Assembly: GCF_037975245.1 (NCBI RefSeq)
Contig: NC_092575.1
Coordinates: 17,759,810 to 17,823,809, forward strand
Direction of reading: 5' to 3'
DNA length: 64,000 nt
Source: Apostichopus japonicus
Lineage: Eukaryota; Echinodermata; Holothuroidea; Aspidochirotida; Stichopodidae
How positions within the stretch are numbered: position 1 is the first letter of the stretch; each line of letters begins with the position of its first letter. The notes beneath the pieces were generated by a model. It was not told the DNA's origin. It did not search any database and saw nothing but the letters and a program-made list of their open reading frames with translations. Shown here piece after piece: positions 12,301-23,469 of this stretch. Made by a program: the position numbers and the translations under genes.

Positions 12301-13100
12301 AAGACAAAGTTTAAACATATACAAAAGTGAATTTTAATCAAATAAATAACAACCCGGGAATATAAAGTCAGGTACTTTTTTGAAGTTATATAGGTGGAAC
12401 CACTAGAGACCCCCACCCCTCCTCCTCACACACCCATCCCATCCATGGACATTTTGGGTAGTCACGTGACATGTACCTCTGGAATGTCTGAAAACAGAGA
12501 TTGACCCAAAGGAGCCTCTGGTCACCGTGTGACGTCATCTTTGGTATACCGCGAAATATCAAACGCTGAAATAGGTACTGTTGATACACAGAGAGCGAAC
12601 AATTGTACTGTATTTGACTTCCAAATTCGAGCGTTTGAGCTATAAAACTATCCCATCATCAATGCCATTTTCGTACCGTTTCATTTTATTTGATCAGTCT
12701 CTTACACCTCTCTCAGGATGTAACGAGAATAAGGGAATGAGAGAGTGGCCGTGGAAGGGAGATAGAGAGAGAGGGAGGGGGAGGGGGGGGGTGTATTTTG
12801 GTGTGGGACAGAGGTATGAAAGTGATGGTCGGTGTGTATCTGTGTCATGGTTCGCACTTTATTCCATTATTTCTGGAAAAGTCGTTGTAAACGAAGTGCA
12901 CGTTTGAGCAGTATGCTTGATTCTATGACATGTTTGGACGAATTCAAGTCGTAGAAGGGGTAGGGGAGGGGTTGGTTTACAGGAATGGACCGAAAAGACC
13001 GATTAAAGCAAATAGTCACCCGCGACAGAGACTGGCCAAAATTAACAAAAGAAGTTGTCTCTACGGTTGAAGTTGTCTGCACTCTGAGTAGTCCCATTAC
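12300..13100. other. Non-coding stretch, no gene recognised
   Basis: Contains a G/A-rich simple tract (about 12763-12791). The moderately long ORFs here show no recognisable domain or repeat of a known family. Confidence 0.4.
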
Positions 13101-13108
13101 CCTGGGAC

Positions 13109-13479
13109 CAAGGGCGTAGGAACCGGGGGGCTGGGGGCGCCAGCCCCAGTGAAAAATGTGGAGGGGCGGAAGTATCATTCCGCCCCCCCCCCCCCGCTTC
13201 GCAAGTCAGAAAACCCCTTTTTCATTTCCAAATGAGAAAAAAAATCTCATTTGGAGCACCAAATTGCATCTAAGGCCAGGTGAAAATACAAAATTAAGTT
13301 TACAAAAATGGAGTGGGTGTTGAAGTGTGCTATATTGCACCAAATTGCATATGAGGCCACCTGGAAATGCAAAAAATTCCAAAGGGGAGGGGGATACCCC
13401 CTCCCCTTAGACCCCTCCCCCAAGCCGGCCATCGGTCTTCAGCCCACCCCCCACTCAAAAGTACCTTCCTACGCCACTG
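13109..13479. mobile_element. hAT-type MITE copy 1, 371 bp, with 8-bp target duplication
   Basis: The left end is CAAGGGCGTAGGAA (13109-13122). The right end TTCCTACGCCACTG (13466-13479) is the complement of CAGTGGCGTAGGAA. The 8-bp direct repeat CCTGGGAC sits at 13101-13108 and 13480-13487. The interior is closely similar to the element at 18970-19318 (for example CACCAAATTGCATCTAAGGC in both). The short ORFs inside are not genes. Confidence 0.93.
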
Positions 13480-13489
13480 CCTGGGACTG

Positions 13490-14600
13490 AGAGTTCATGA
13501 CGGATTATGTCTAATGCAGATCAGCAGTTGGGTATTATTCACATATTTCTTTGCACTAATATGATTCAAATTTCCCGGCCAATATAAAGTGTATAGATTA
13601 AAGTTGCACTGTTTAAAGAGATGTCACACATAGGGTAGGGCACTGGTTACGAGAACTGAAGCATGTTAACTGCCCTGTTAAATTCTATGACAGCTCAACA
13701 CCCCACCCCTCTTACTTTGGGCGAATATGACCATGGTATTGTTAATGGTACTTTTGTTTGAAAAGAAAAGTCACCGAAGATGGAGCCCTGGGTAAGCAAA
13801 CCAACCAACTTGATCCACTCTGAACTCCACCAGTCCCCTTATAATCTAGACTGCAATCGTATAATCACCTCAAGTGATTAACACGAGTCCCTCAGTCGGT
13901 GTTAATGGTTATAGAGAGATTTTCGTCCCAGAGAGGTATCTATGCATACAGAATATGTCGAGAGAAAAGAGCTCACTCACTAAAAGATTCTCTTCTCTTC
14001 ATTCTGTCAAATTCAGAAGGGGGAAAACAAATCGTGAGACAACTCTCCTGTGTTAAAGTAACTTAAATCATTTGAATGACAAAGTATCAACGGTCGTTTT
14101 CTTTTCATTCATCTGCAGATTACCATTGTATGTAACTTTTGATGCGGGCAGCTATGGTCACCGAAAAAAAGGGAGAGCTTACGGATGAATGGACCTTGAA
14201 GAAGAGACAAGTAGGGAATGCCAGGGAGCTTAACAGACGGACATAACTTGGAGTAGAGAAATATGCTATACACGGAAGAATGAGCTGTGAACACAACAAG
14301 ACTTTTTGCTAGATAACGTACTGGTTACAACACAGGTACTGTATACACGGCAGCATAATAGGCCTATGTGAAGACAGCATCTAGTAATGTGTGTTATCGT
14401 GTTTTAAACATTGTTCAAAACAGACTATACTTTTACGTTGTAAAACATAACGACGAAGGACGAAGGTTACCTTCACTTTTTTGGAATTCTCAGTTATATT
14501 TTCTTGGAGACCGTGGTGACCCAATCCGTAACTGACTGACTGAGTCAATAAGGGAGAGTTGAAAATCATAAACAAAACAACAACAAAAGAGACGTGGGGA
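13490..14600. other. Upstream region of the 14615 fucosyltransferase, no gene
   Basis: No coding sequence recognised. A TATAAAA string at 14601-14607 lies only 8 bp before the start codon, too close to act as a conventional TATA box for that ATG. The promoter must be further upstream or the leader very short. Confidence 0.4.
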
Positions 14601-14614
14601 TATAAAACCTGAAA

Positions 14615-15997
14615 ATGTTGTGGCGACTGAGAAAAGCGAAAACTTTTTTTAGAGTATCGTTAGTGTTAAACATTGTCATCGTTGTCTACATCTGCATAAA
14701 CCGGTCCACAAGTAGAAGTACGATCTCGGAGCTCTCTGCACGTGACGTTCCTTACCTCGGACGGAAAGAACTTCCATCGACGCAAGTGGAACGACGAGTT
14801 GTTACGACACCGCCTCTGCGCAGTAATACGTCAACGCCAACGAATATCATAGAGCGACCTAAGCCAAAGACGCAGCCACCCAAATGTTACAAGCGATTCC
14901 TCTTGTTTGGTCTCCGGCAACATTGGTTCGAATTTTGCAGTTTTGAAGAATTCTCCCAGTACAAATATCTGATATCGTTTCCCAGGGTACTACATTGCCC
15001 TATCGTGGATTGTTACGTGATTTTAAGTTATTCGTTGGAAGCAAAGGACATACCGGGAAACGACGTGGTCCTTTTTACTGACGTTTATCAATGGTTGACT
15101 CCGGAAATGTGGGACTGGGCGTATGGCAATCGTACCGAGGGTCAAAGCTGGGTCATGATCACCGAAGAGAGCCCCTTATATGGCCCAGGGGTGCAGCCAC
15201 CTAACAAATATGCCGACAATGTCTTCGATTTCATTGACTCCTACAAGACTGATTCTGATTTTGTGCATCCGTATGGTTACTACAAGGTATACCAAGGCCA
15301 AGCGCCGACAAAATTCGACACGGCCGCGTTGTTGGCGTCTAAGAGTAAATTTTTGGCCTGGATGGGAAGCCACTGCGAGACATTACAGTGGAATCGACAA
15401 TTATTTGTAGACGATATCGGAGGCGTTGTCCGTATCGATAAGTACGGTAAATGTGGTGATACCGAGATACCTTGGAATAATTTTCAAGCGCTCAAGGAGA
15501 TTTTAACACCTTATAAATTTTATCTGAGTTTAGAAAACAGTTGCTGTGAAGATTACGTGACGGAGAAATTTTGGAGAACTTTAGAGTTAGGCCTCGTGCC
15601 TATCGTGGTAGGTGCACCGTACGACCATTATCTTAAAGTAGCGCCGCCTCATTCATTTATCCATCCTGATCAATTTGATTCTTTGGAAGAAATGGCACTA
15701 CACCTCGTTCAAGTTAATGCCAATCAAGAAAAATACTTGGAATATTTTAAATGGAAAAACATGGGTGAATTAGTGTCTCATGGTCAAGAGGAACACTACG
15801 TTAGGCCATTGACTAATCAAACACAATGTGATATATTAGAGAAACATGTGAAGCTCACTGATATTCCACATAAGAAACGCGATTTCTTCGGTCAGGAATG
15901 GTACGGTAGCTGCGTGCAATGTGGTACGAAACCTTGGATGCAGAAATATATGTTAGATAGGAATTCTGCTCGTGCAAATAAAGACATTTGGGCGTAA
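14615..15997 (+). CDS. GT10-family alpha-fucosyltransferase, intact, 460 aa
   Basis: Predicted Golgi type II membrane enzyme that transfers fucose from GDP-fucose to a glycan; the acceptor is unknown. Residues 1-9 form a basic cytosolic tail, about 10-28 a membrane anchor, about 29-90 a Thr/Pro-rich stem, and about 93-460 the catalytic domain. Family blocks are HWFEFC (103-108), LTPEMWDW (161-168), MITEESPLY (181-189, the GT10 ESP acceptor-side block), MGSHCETL (250-257), YGKCG (277-281) and FYLSLENSCC with DYVTEKFW (302-320, the GDP-fucose-binding block). The C-terminus has a CVQCG pair and ends DIWA, as in the copy at 53509. It is encoded in one exon. An in-frame TAA at 14603-14605 just upstream supports the start, and AATAAA at 15997-16002 overlaps the stop. 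The stem is unrelated to that of the other copies while the catalytic core is conserved. Confidence 0.95.
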   Translation: MLWRLRKAKTFFRVSLVLNIVIVVYICINRSTSRSTISELSARDVPYLGRKELPSTQVERRVVTTPPLRSNTSTPTNIIERPKPKTQPPKCYKRFLLFGLRQHWFEFCSFEEFSQYKYLISFPRVLHCPIVDCYVILSYSLEAKDIPGNDVVLFTDVYQWLTPEMWDWAYGNRTEGQSWVMITEESPLYGPGVQPPNKYADNVFDFIDSYKTDSDFVHPYGYYKVYQGQAPTKFDTAALLASKSKFLAWMGSHCETLQWNRQLFVDDIGGVVRIDKYGKCGDTEIPWNNFQALKEILTPYKFYLSLENSCCEDYVTEKFWRTLELGLVPIVVGAPYDHYLKVAPPHSFIHPDQFDSLEEMALHLVQVNANQEKYLEYFKWKNMGELVSHGQEEHYVRPLTNQTQCDILEKHVKLTDIPHKKRDFFGQEWYGSCVQCGTKPWMQKYMLDRNSARANKDIWA

Positions 15998-16002
15998 ATA
16001 AA

Positions 16003-16370
16003 TGATTTATCGTCCGTGAATCATTCTGTTCCACATCACGGAGAGAGAGAGAGACAGGGAGATGGAGGATGTATCCTGGGAGAGAAGAACACAAAAACAC
16101 TTTATAAATAAGGACTATATTGAATTTTACTTAAGTTGCATCTTTGTTGATATATATGTTGCGAATTGTTGCAATGCTTGCTTTTTCTTCTTCTACTTTT
16201 ATTTATAACAAGTAGAACCAAAGACGTATACACTGTATTGTGAAACAATTCTGTTCTCACGCCAACGATCTGTGCTCGGTTATTGTACATTCCTGTATAG
16301 AACAAGTATACACACACAGCACGCTCACACATCAGAAAAAAGAAGAAAAAAAATATTATGAAAAGTAGCT
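16003..16370. other. 3' flank of the fucosyltransferase gene, no gene
   Basis: Contains a short (GA)n run near 16042-16055 and AT-rich sequence; nothing else recognised. Confidence 0.4.
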
Positions 16371-16376
16371 GAACAA

Positions 16377-16625
16377 GTGTAAAAACTATTGTCTTTTCTG
16401 ACAATACTGGTATTGTTTGGCAGACAATACTGAGTTGATTGAATGAGAATATTGGAATCGTTTATCTGAAGATAGATCGTGTAAAGACTATTGTCTTTTA
16501 TGACAATACTGGTGTTGTTTGACAGACAATTCTGTATTGATTGAATTAGAATATTGGGATCGTTTATCTGACAAAAGAAATGTTAAGAAATCTGTCTTTT
16601 CTGACGACACTATAGTGTTGTTCGC
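16377..16625. repeat. Tandem repeat of about 102 bp, two and a half copies
   Basis: Units begin near 16377 and 16479, with a partial third near 16581. Each contains the hairpin-forming words ATTGTCTT...AGACAAT and ends with TCGTTTATCTGA. Units diverge by substitutions and small indels. Confidence 0.85.
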
Positions 16626-17029
16626 TTAAAAAGAGAGACATTTTTCGGCGAATTTAGATTGTGTCACCAGTCCATGGACATACATCTCCAGTGTACATAA
16701 GTTTGTCCTTTGACAGGACCATACCGGTAGTTTACAAAATGTCTACCCTTGTGCAGTATGCAATTTATATTTAATAATTGGCTACCCATAAGTACGAATA
16801 AAAACGTTTGTGTTTGTACATTCCTGAAATCGAATTGAATATGTAGCAAATGGTAAGGTCAATCCAATCTCCACATATATAGATGACACTTGTCACTGTG
16901 GGAGTTGGGAGTTGTGGAGGAATAAGGCGGTAGTGTGTTATTGAAATTACCATGTGAGTGATATGACGGTTTTATTTTTTAATTTAAGCATTGTTTTCTT
17001 TCTATTTGTATAGAAGGTTTCAAGTTTAA

Positions 17030-17060
17030 TAAGAAAGGGGGGAAGGGGGGGGGGAGCAAG
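17030..17060. repeat. Poly-G tract
   Basis: Purine tract with G runs of up to 10 (17034-17056). One of more than thirty mononucleotide G or C runs in the window. Confidence 0.8.
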
Positions 17061-17279
17061 AAGACACTATCTCATTCATTGTCATCCAAATTATGTCACA
17101 TGATATACTAGAAACAATATGTTTTATTGGCCAAACATTATTTTAGACATCGTGGTAATTTCTTTATTCGTTTGTCAATTTAACGCTATTTGTCTTGTTA
17201 TTTATTATTACGATTTAAGCAGGCAATAGCGGTGCTAATGTTTATATTAAAAAACCCTTGTGATATCGTTAACTCCCTG

Positions 17280-17775
17280 GGCTGACAGCGCGTATGCTTG
17301 TGTGGATATGTAACTTTGTTACTATACTCTATATGTGTGTAAGATGTACTGTGCTTGCGGTGCGTGTTATTTATACTATATATTTTTTTATGCTTTTGCA
17401 TGACATTATGATGTGATTGTATTGGCATAATTCATGTTATGTTACTGTGTTCGAGTATGACTTGTTATGCGTACATCGTAACGGTTTATTATACTTGTGT
17501 GGGGTTTACGTGCTATTGTGGTCGTTCGAATAATACTGAAATTACAAAATGTGCTTGGACATACACATATGAGTAATGTAATTTGTGCTATGCCCATATC
17601 TTTGGATATAACTTGTAATGGTTGCATAGGTATGTGTTATGTTATGCCTGTGTGCATAATCCTATGTTATGCTTGTGTGGGTATAATATTTGTTATGCTT
17701 TGGTGGATATCATATACTTGTCATGTTTGCGTGGATATAATTTACGTTATACTTGTGTGTGTGGGTATGAGTGTT
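17280..17775. repeat. Degenerate GT-rich repeat region with TTATGCTTGTGTGG words
   Basis: The words TTATGCTTGTGTGGATAT, TGTTATGCCTGTGTG and ATACTTGTGTGTGGGTAT recur at irregular spacing of roughly 30-50 bp. This looks like a strongly decayed minisatellite. The 121-aa frame through it is composed of the same repeated words and is not considered a gene. Confidence 0.6.
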
Positions 17776-17779
17776 AACT

Positions 17780-18960
17780 TGTCTACCATCGTAGATGTTT
17801 GTCTTGGGTATCAATTTAATGTTGTGCTGTTATTACGTACATTTTCATGTCGTGCTCTGTAAAGGTGTGGCGGTTGGTCATCAAGCTTTGAAAATGATGA
17901 CTGTCTAACGGTATTCGAAATGGAAATTAGCCTGAACCCCGCATTTGTACGGAAACACATATAGGCCTGATACCGTATTGTACTGAACTTTGGGAGTGAA
18001 AGCATTGAGTTAACCTATATACTTGACAATTTGGCATGTGTGCATTTTGCATATGCAAGTATAAGATCGGCAGTTATACAAACGCCATTTTGTAAATTGT
18101 TCTAAATCGCCTTACTTTGATTAGGTGGCCGGGTTGAAACCAACAATTGTGACGTCACGGCATGTTGAGTGTTAGACTTTAGTTATTTGTATTTCAATTA
18201 GTATCATTTTTCAAGTTCTCAAATTCTTACCTCAGTTGTTACTGCTTTTGTAGATCCATGCATTTTATTTCAAATCACCAGAGAAAATCAATATTATAGA
18301 GCTCAAGTTGATGACGTCATATCCTCAAATTCAGAACGTCACCCTGTGTCCTTCCAGAACTTGCCAACTTATAATGTGTACCGGTGCGGGTTTATCAGTT
18401 TTAGTGTACATAATTGTATCCAGGCTTTATGCTTATCGTTCATCGGTATAGATAAACACGTCGTTCAAACCTTACTCTGATCAGCGGCCACTGGTAGCAT
18501 ATGAGTACAACAGCATGAATACGAGTCCAAATCATAAGAGTTCCCTCTTGGAATGATTACTATATAGCCGTGCCAGCATGAGTACAAAACTCTAAAACTC
18601 TATGAGTATTTAATCTTGCACAAATATCGATTTTTAAGATGTCCAAACTGTTTCATATGCTTGAACATGAGTTCGAGTAACAAAAACTTCATACGTGTAA
18701 ATTTAACGATTAGTTTTATATATTAAAAAAGAGTGGGTTAAAATTAAAATACTAATCGATTGCAGTAGTTCTGTAGTGAAGTGATGAAATTACTTAAGCC
18801 ACGTCTCGGTTAAAATCTTTTCTTGAAGCCTTATGAATCCAAAACATTGTATGTCTTCGGACTAAGGAATTTCAATTACTTTAAAACAAAACATTTTTTC
18901 ATGATCATTAAGTGAAATTACCTTAAGCATTTACGGCTCAAGTATGACACAGTGTCCTAT
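17780..18960. other. Non-coding stretch, no gene recognised
   Basis: AT-rich with no recognised coding sequence, RNA gene or repeat family. Confidence 0.4.
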
Positions 18961-18969
18961 AGCTTCCAG

Positions 18970-19318
18970 CAAGGGCGTAGGAACGGGGGGCCCAGTGAAA
19001 AATATGTGGGGCGGAAGTATCGTTCCGCCCCCCCCCCCCCGCTCCGCAAGTCAGAAAACCCCTTTTTCATTTCTAAATGAGAAAAAAATCTCATTTGAAG
19101 CACCAAATTGCATCTAAGGCCAGGTGAAAATGCAAAATTCTTTACAAAATGGATTGGGTGTTGAAGTGTGCTATATTGCACCAAATTGCATCTGAGGCCA
19201 CCTGGAAATGCAAAAAAAATCCAGAGGGGAGGGGGACACTCCCTCCCCTTAGACCCCTCCCCCAGGCCGTCCATCAGTCTTCAGCCCCCCCACTCAAAAG
19301 TACCTTCCTACGCCACTG
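18970..19318. mobile_element. hAT-type MITE copy 2, 349 bp, with 8-bp target duplication
   Basis: Same family and orientation as 13109-13479. The left end is CAAGGGCGTAGGAA and the right end TTCCTACGCCACTG. The target duplication GCTTCCAG lies at 18962-18969 and 19319-19326. It is non-autonomous; the interior matches copy 1 apart from small indels, mostly in the G/C runs. Confidence 0.93.
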
Positions 19319-19699
19319 GCTTCCAGATTATTTTGTTGATGTTATCCTTTTATAACTTGATCTGTTCTGGAAAGATTCAAACCCATGGCTCAGGCTTAAA
19401 TTTTTTGGCTTACATTGGAATTGTTACATGTTTATTGGAATGCATATGCCCAGTTTCAGCTCATTAAGGTGAAATAGAAATTAATTAAAGGTCTTTGTTT
19501 CAAAATACTTTTACTGTGTGTTATTTACATTAATATTTGTTGATTGCAAGGTAACACCCAACGTTCGTTAGAATGAAATAATGAAATACGACTTAAATCC
19601 ACCCCGGTTTCTCATGTTTCTTTGAACCTACATAGGCCTAGCCCTAACCAAAATGATTGCCATGAAGTATTCTAACCAGACTCCCCCTTAAACGTTTCG

Positions 19700-19930
19700 C
19701 CTTTGTTTTGATAACGTTATTTGTGGTGTAATAAATATGTCACGAAAACGTTTTCATGATATTATTTCAAAACATTTTTTCGTTAAAACATCAATATAAC
19801 ATTAATATAACATTAATATTGCATGAAAACGTTATGCGGACGTTTTAATAACACCACATTTAACGTTATAAAATCATATTTTAGAGGCTCCTTTAAATAT
19901 GTTATGATAACGTTTTGTGTTTGCTGGGTT
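19700..19930. repeat. AACGTT-rich inverted-repeat region, possible MITE
   Basis: GATAACGTTATTTGTGGTGT (near 19711) is nearly mirrored by ACACCACATTTAACGTTAT (near 19853). The words AACGTTTT and TTAATATAACA recur between them. The right side ends ATAACGTTTTGTGTTTGCTG. It looks like a palindromic non-autonomous element, but I could not define matching ends or a target duplication. Confidence 0.45.
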
Positions 19931-20384
19931 TTCACACACACAATAATATCAACGATAATAATATTTAATTAGATGTTTTGAACGCTGATTCCTACTACTG
20001 AGAAAAACATGCGTTTATATAGCTGAATATATATGCCTATATGTTTTATTCTTAAAACTGGCGCTCAAAAGACTGGAATATTCTGAATTTGGCTAACGTT
20101 TTTTTAGACTGTCTTGCAGCTCCATATGAAAATTGTGTGTATGTAGAAATAAAGAATAATCGCAGAACTGGTCTATAGAGTTTTGTGTTTTATAAGAGCC
20201 TTGGCAACCAGTCAGTAGAATAAACGGCCTTAACTTTGAATCTTTTAACATCATTTCTATCGTTAGCAATATATATGTGTGTGTCTCTCACTCGGCTACT
20301 AATAATCACTATTAGCATAACCTACATTTTTAAAACTCTTCAGAGAAAAGCATCAGATCCAAAAGATCTTCCATTGATTACGTA

Positions 20385-20505
20385 AGATGGTCGATCCTTT
20401 TGTCTAAGATCCTGTGTAAACAGTAGCCTAACACAGTTGATCGCTCACCAACATTTAACCGGATCATGTGTAGTATCTATATATTCCCTTGTTTCAATGG
20501 ACCCT
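20385..20505 (+). mobile_element. Possible decayed U2-headed element
   Basis: Two words match the U2-like head at 60137. GATCCTTTTGTCTAAGATCC (20393-20412), followed by TGTGTA, parallels CCTTTTGGCTAAGATCATGT. GATCATGTGTAGTATCT (20462-20478) is an exact 17-base match, followed by TTCCCTT as in the intact copy. The arrangement is rearranged and the body is not clearly present, so this is tentative. Confidence 0.35.
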
Positions 20506-20734
20506 TGATATACTCATATGACGTCACATTGTCATGATCATACCTTTCACGGTCTCCATATGTAAGTTACTGGGTTCAGTTGAGACACCCGAACCGAATT
20601 GTACAGTTGCTTATAATAGCGTTTTCGACTTGAATATATTGCGCATTTATATGCATCTGTGTTATAACATGATAACATGTGTTATGCTAGAGGCACATGA
20701 TTTTATTGCGGCCTGTGTTAAAAAAATATATATA

Positions 20735-20825
20735 AAAATATAAAAATATAAAAAAATATAAAAAATCAAAAAATATTTTATATTAGGCTATAAAAAAAAA
20801 AAATAAAAAAATATATATATATATA
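20735..20825. repeat. A/T simple-sequence tract
   Basis: (AAAAATAT)n-like low-complexity sequence ending in a short (TA)n run. Confidence 0.8.
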
Positions 20826-20829
20826 ATAC

Positions 20830-21890
20830 CACTACGATTTACTGTATTGTATCTTTAACATATCTAGCTCTCGCATGCTCCCAAAACATAACACGTGTTA
20901 GTGTGTTATAACACCCTGGCATATAAATGCATAATATGCTACACGTTAAGAACAAATATAAGCTCACACCTTTTAGGCTTGGGTGGTTGAGAATGGGTCA
21001 AGCTTTCCTTGCCCTGGCTCTACCTTGGTTGACTTACCTGACTTTCCTTTGAAAAATATTTCTTTAAACAAAATCGGCCCGGTCGTTAAGGAAGGGTTTT
21101 GACACAAAATTGGACACACAATAACACATTCACACAAACATGCACACGCTTTGACCCCCCCCCCTCAGTCATGGACTTCCGGTGATCCTGGTGTACCCCA
21201 CCATGGGTGGACCCCCCCCCCCCCCGAGAGTAGCTACTTAGGAAATTTAACCATTATCATGAGAACTATTGCTTTGGCAACTGACATAGCTGTATATAGC
21301 CAACCTGGCAATTTAACTAGTATATGTCATCCTCTCTATGCAAGCGATGAGATGACAGTAATCAGACAGTACGCTTAAGCAACCACGGATGTGGGAGAAG
21401 CCTGTAAAGGGCTGATTGGTTACTACTTTCACGTCGGATGGCTTCCAGTTCATCATTTTATCTCAAATTTGGAATCTTTTCAATTTAGAAAGTCATTTCA
21501 GATAGATAGACCGTGCATTGCTCTTGAATAACTCAAATCCCACCCAGTCGGTGATCGAATCATCCCGAATGTCCTGATTTCTGAGACACGTTTCTGCAAT
21601 TACCACCGCCTTTCTCCACTCGGCCACAGAGAAAAGATCATTCAGACGTGAAAAAACAGCTACAAAGTTGTTGACTGGTTTACTTCCTTACATGAGCACT
21701 TTAGAAAGATTGTCAGTGCATGTTTTTTCAACAACACTAAACTCCTTTTAGACGAAAAGTGTTTGTAAGCCTTTATGTAAATTAACTTTCCTCTTTGTGT
21801 ATAGAATGGTCGCTACAGTGGGGTTAATAGCCTTCATGACAAACGCTAAAGTCTGACTGTACTGAGGTTCAAGTCAAAAGGAGTATGTGT
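20830..21890. other. Non-coding stretch, no gene recognised
   Basis: Holds two poly-C runs (near 21156-21165 and 21213-21225). No convincing exon. Confidence 0.4.
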
Positions 21891-21898
21891 GTGAGATA

Positions 21899-21940
21899 TT
21901 TATATATATATATATATATACATACACACACACACACATA

Positions 21941-21980
<40 letters not shown>

Positions 21981-22071
21981 TATATAGATATATATATATA
22001 TAGCCTATATATAGCCTATATATAGCCTATATATAGCCTATATATAGCCTATATATATATATATATATATT
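21899..22071. repeat. Compound microsatellite: (TA)n, (CA)n and (TATATAGCC)n
   Basis: TA runs flank a short CACACA block. From about 22000 the 9-bp unit TATATAGCC is repeated five or six times, then returns to pure TA. Confidence 0.93.
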
Positions 22072-22398
22072 TAGGAAGTGGAATAAAATTAACCGCGAAA
22101 AGCGCTCCATGTTTAAGGTTAAAATTAAATAGTCCTGAAACCTTCTTTATTCTGTAACCAACTCAGTATAGTTTACCAGAAATGTGAAACTATAACCCGA
22201 GCGATTCAAGAGCTGGGTGATGGGTGCATGAAAGATACCACATTTTACCCCGAGACACGACAACCCGGTCGTTTCCAATTTTCAGAGTTATGGTTACGTA
22301 TACATATATTCATACAAAATGAAACTCAAAATTAAGGCCTAAATGAGCTAAAATTTGCTTTTGGGATCTCGTTGTAAAACGTAAACAAGATCTAACGA

Positions 22399-22575
22399 AT
22401 GGGTGGGTGGAAGGATGGATGGAAGGAAGGATGATTGGATGAATGGATGAATGAATGAATGAATGAATGGATGAATGGATGGATGAATGGATTAATGGAT
22501 GTATGAATGAATAAATGAATGGATTAATGGATTAATGGATGCATGAATGAATGAATGGATCAATGGACTGATGAA
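22399..22575. repeat. (GGAT)n/(GAAT)n tetranucleotide array
   Basis: Interleaved GGAT, GAAT and TTAATGGAT units with substitutions. Confidence 0.9.
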
Positions 22576-22579
22576 TAAT

Positions 22580-23465
22580 GAAAGGAAGCGATATAAAACA
22601 AAAATGCTTGTATAGGCTTGTTTAGTAGATCACTCCCTGTGCAACGCAAACGCAAACATATGACTAACAAATATTAGAGTGAGACAATACATCATTTATG
22701 CAAGAAATATGTGATTTTAAGACAATAACTTTTAAGATTTAATTAAAATTTAATTCCTGTTATCATGTGGGTAATGATTACCAGAAGTTTGCATGATTTC
22801 TCATACAACGTTTAGCTATCGGGTCCGTTTGGGTCACTCCTACAGAGAATCTGTCTGACGTTTAGTTTACACCCCCCCCCCCCCCTTGACAATATTGCAT
22901 TGGTGAGTATTATTTGCTATAGTGGAAAGGCACGTTGAGAGCGTCTACGATTATTGAACTCGCTGAGCTGTGACGGTAATTCGAATCACGAACGCAGCTT
23001 ATCATGTATAACACTATAGACTGTTATTTGACACTTGTTGAGCTTTCTGTGGTTGAAAGAGTGTGAATACGATTGTCCTTTACTCTCTGTCAACTACTGT
23101 GCAGACCTTAGAGTTAGAAAACTCAAGTTTGTTTCGCACCCAAACTTTCTAATCATAGACTCTTCGGCGGTCTTTTCAGTCGTTCTGTTTTACCCTTACA
23201 ATTCTGGCCTTTTCACCCCCGCAGTGGTCAGAAGAGGAAAGGTAACGGCTAATGACAATAAAAGTTTTGACCACAGAGAACAGTTTAATTTTCCACCTAG
23301 AAAACGGATATACAACTAGTGTTAAATCAAAAGGTCACCGATATAAAGTGTTGAAGTGGAGAGGTTCCGAAGCAATGTAAGGAGGATGAGGAGGTGGGGT
23401 GGGGGGGGGGGGACTTCTCACCTTATCGACGACTGGAATAAATCTATCGATAACGGATATCTAAT
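22580..23465. other. No recognised gene; one 94-aa ORF of unknown status
   Basis: A 94-codon frame at 23035-23319 on the plus strand has no recognisable motif, signal or repeat. Codon use and context give no support, so I do not call it a gene. Poly-C (22871-22885) and poly-G (23399-23412) runs are present. Confidence 0.35.
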
Positions 23466-23469
23466 AGGA

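Noticed and set aside
13308-13564. Similar ORFs at 13308-13564 and 19149-19467
   Set aside because: They lie within or across the two hAT MITE copies and carry no domain.
14601-14607. TATAAAA as a TATA box for the 14615 gene
   Set aside because: It is 8 bp from the start codon; a transcript starting about 30 bp downstream would miss the ATG.
15176-15410. ORFs in other frames or on the opposite strand inside the fucosyltransferase genes (also near 53424, 53890 and 63618)
   Set aside because: They are shadows of the strongly conserved coding frame.
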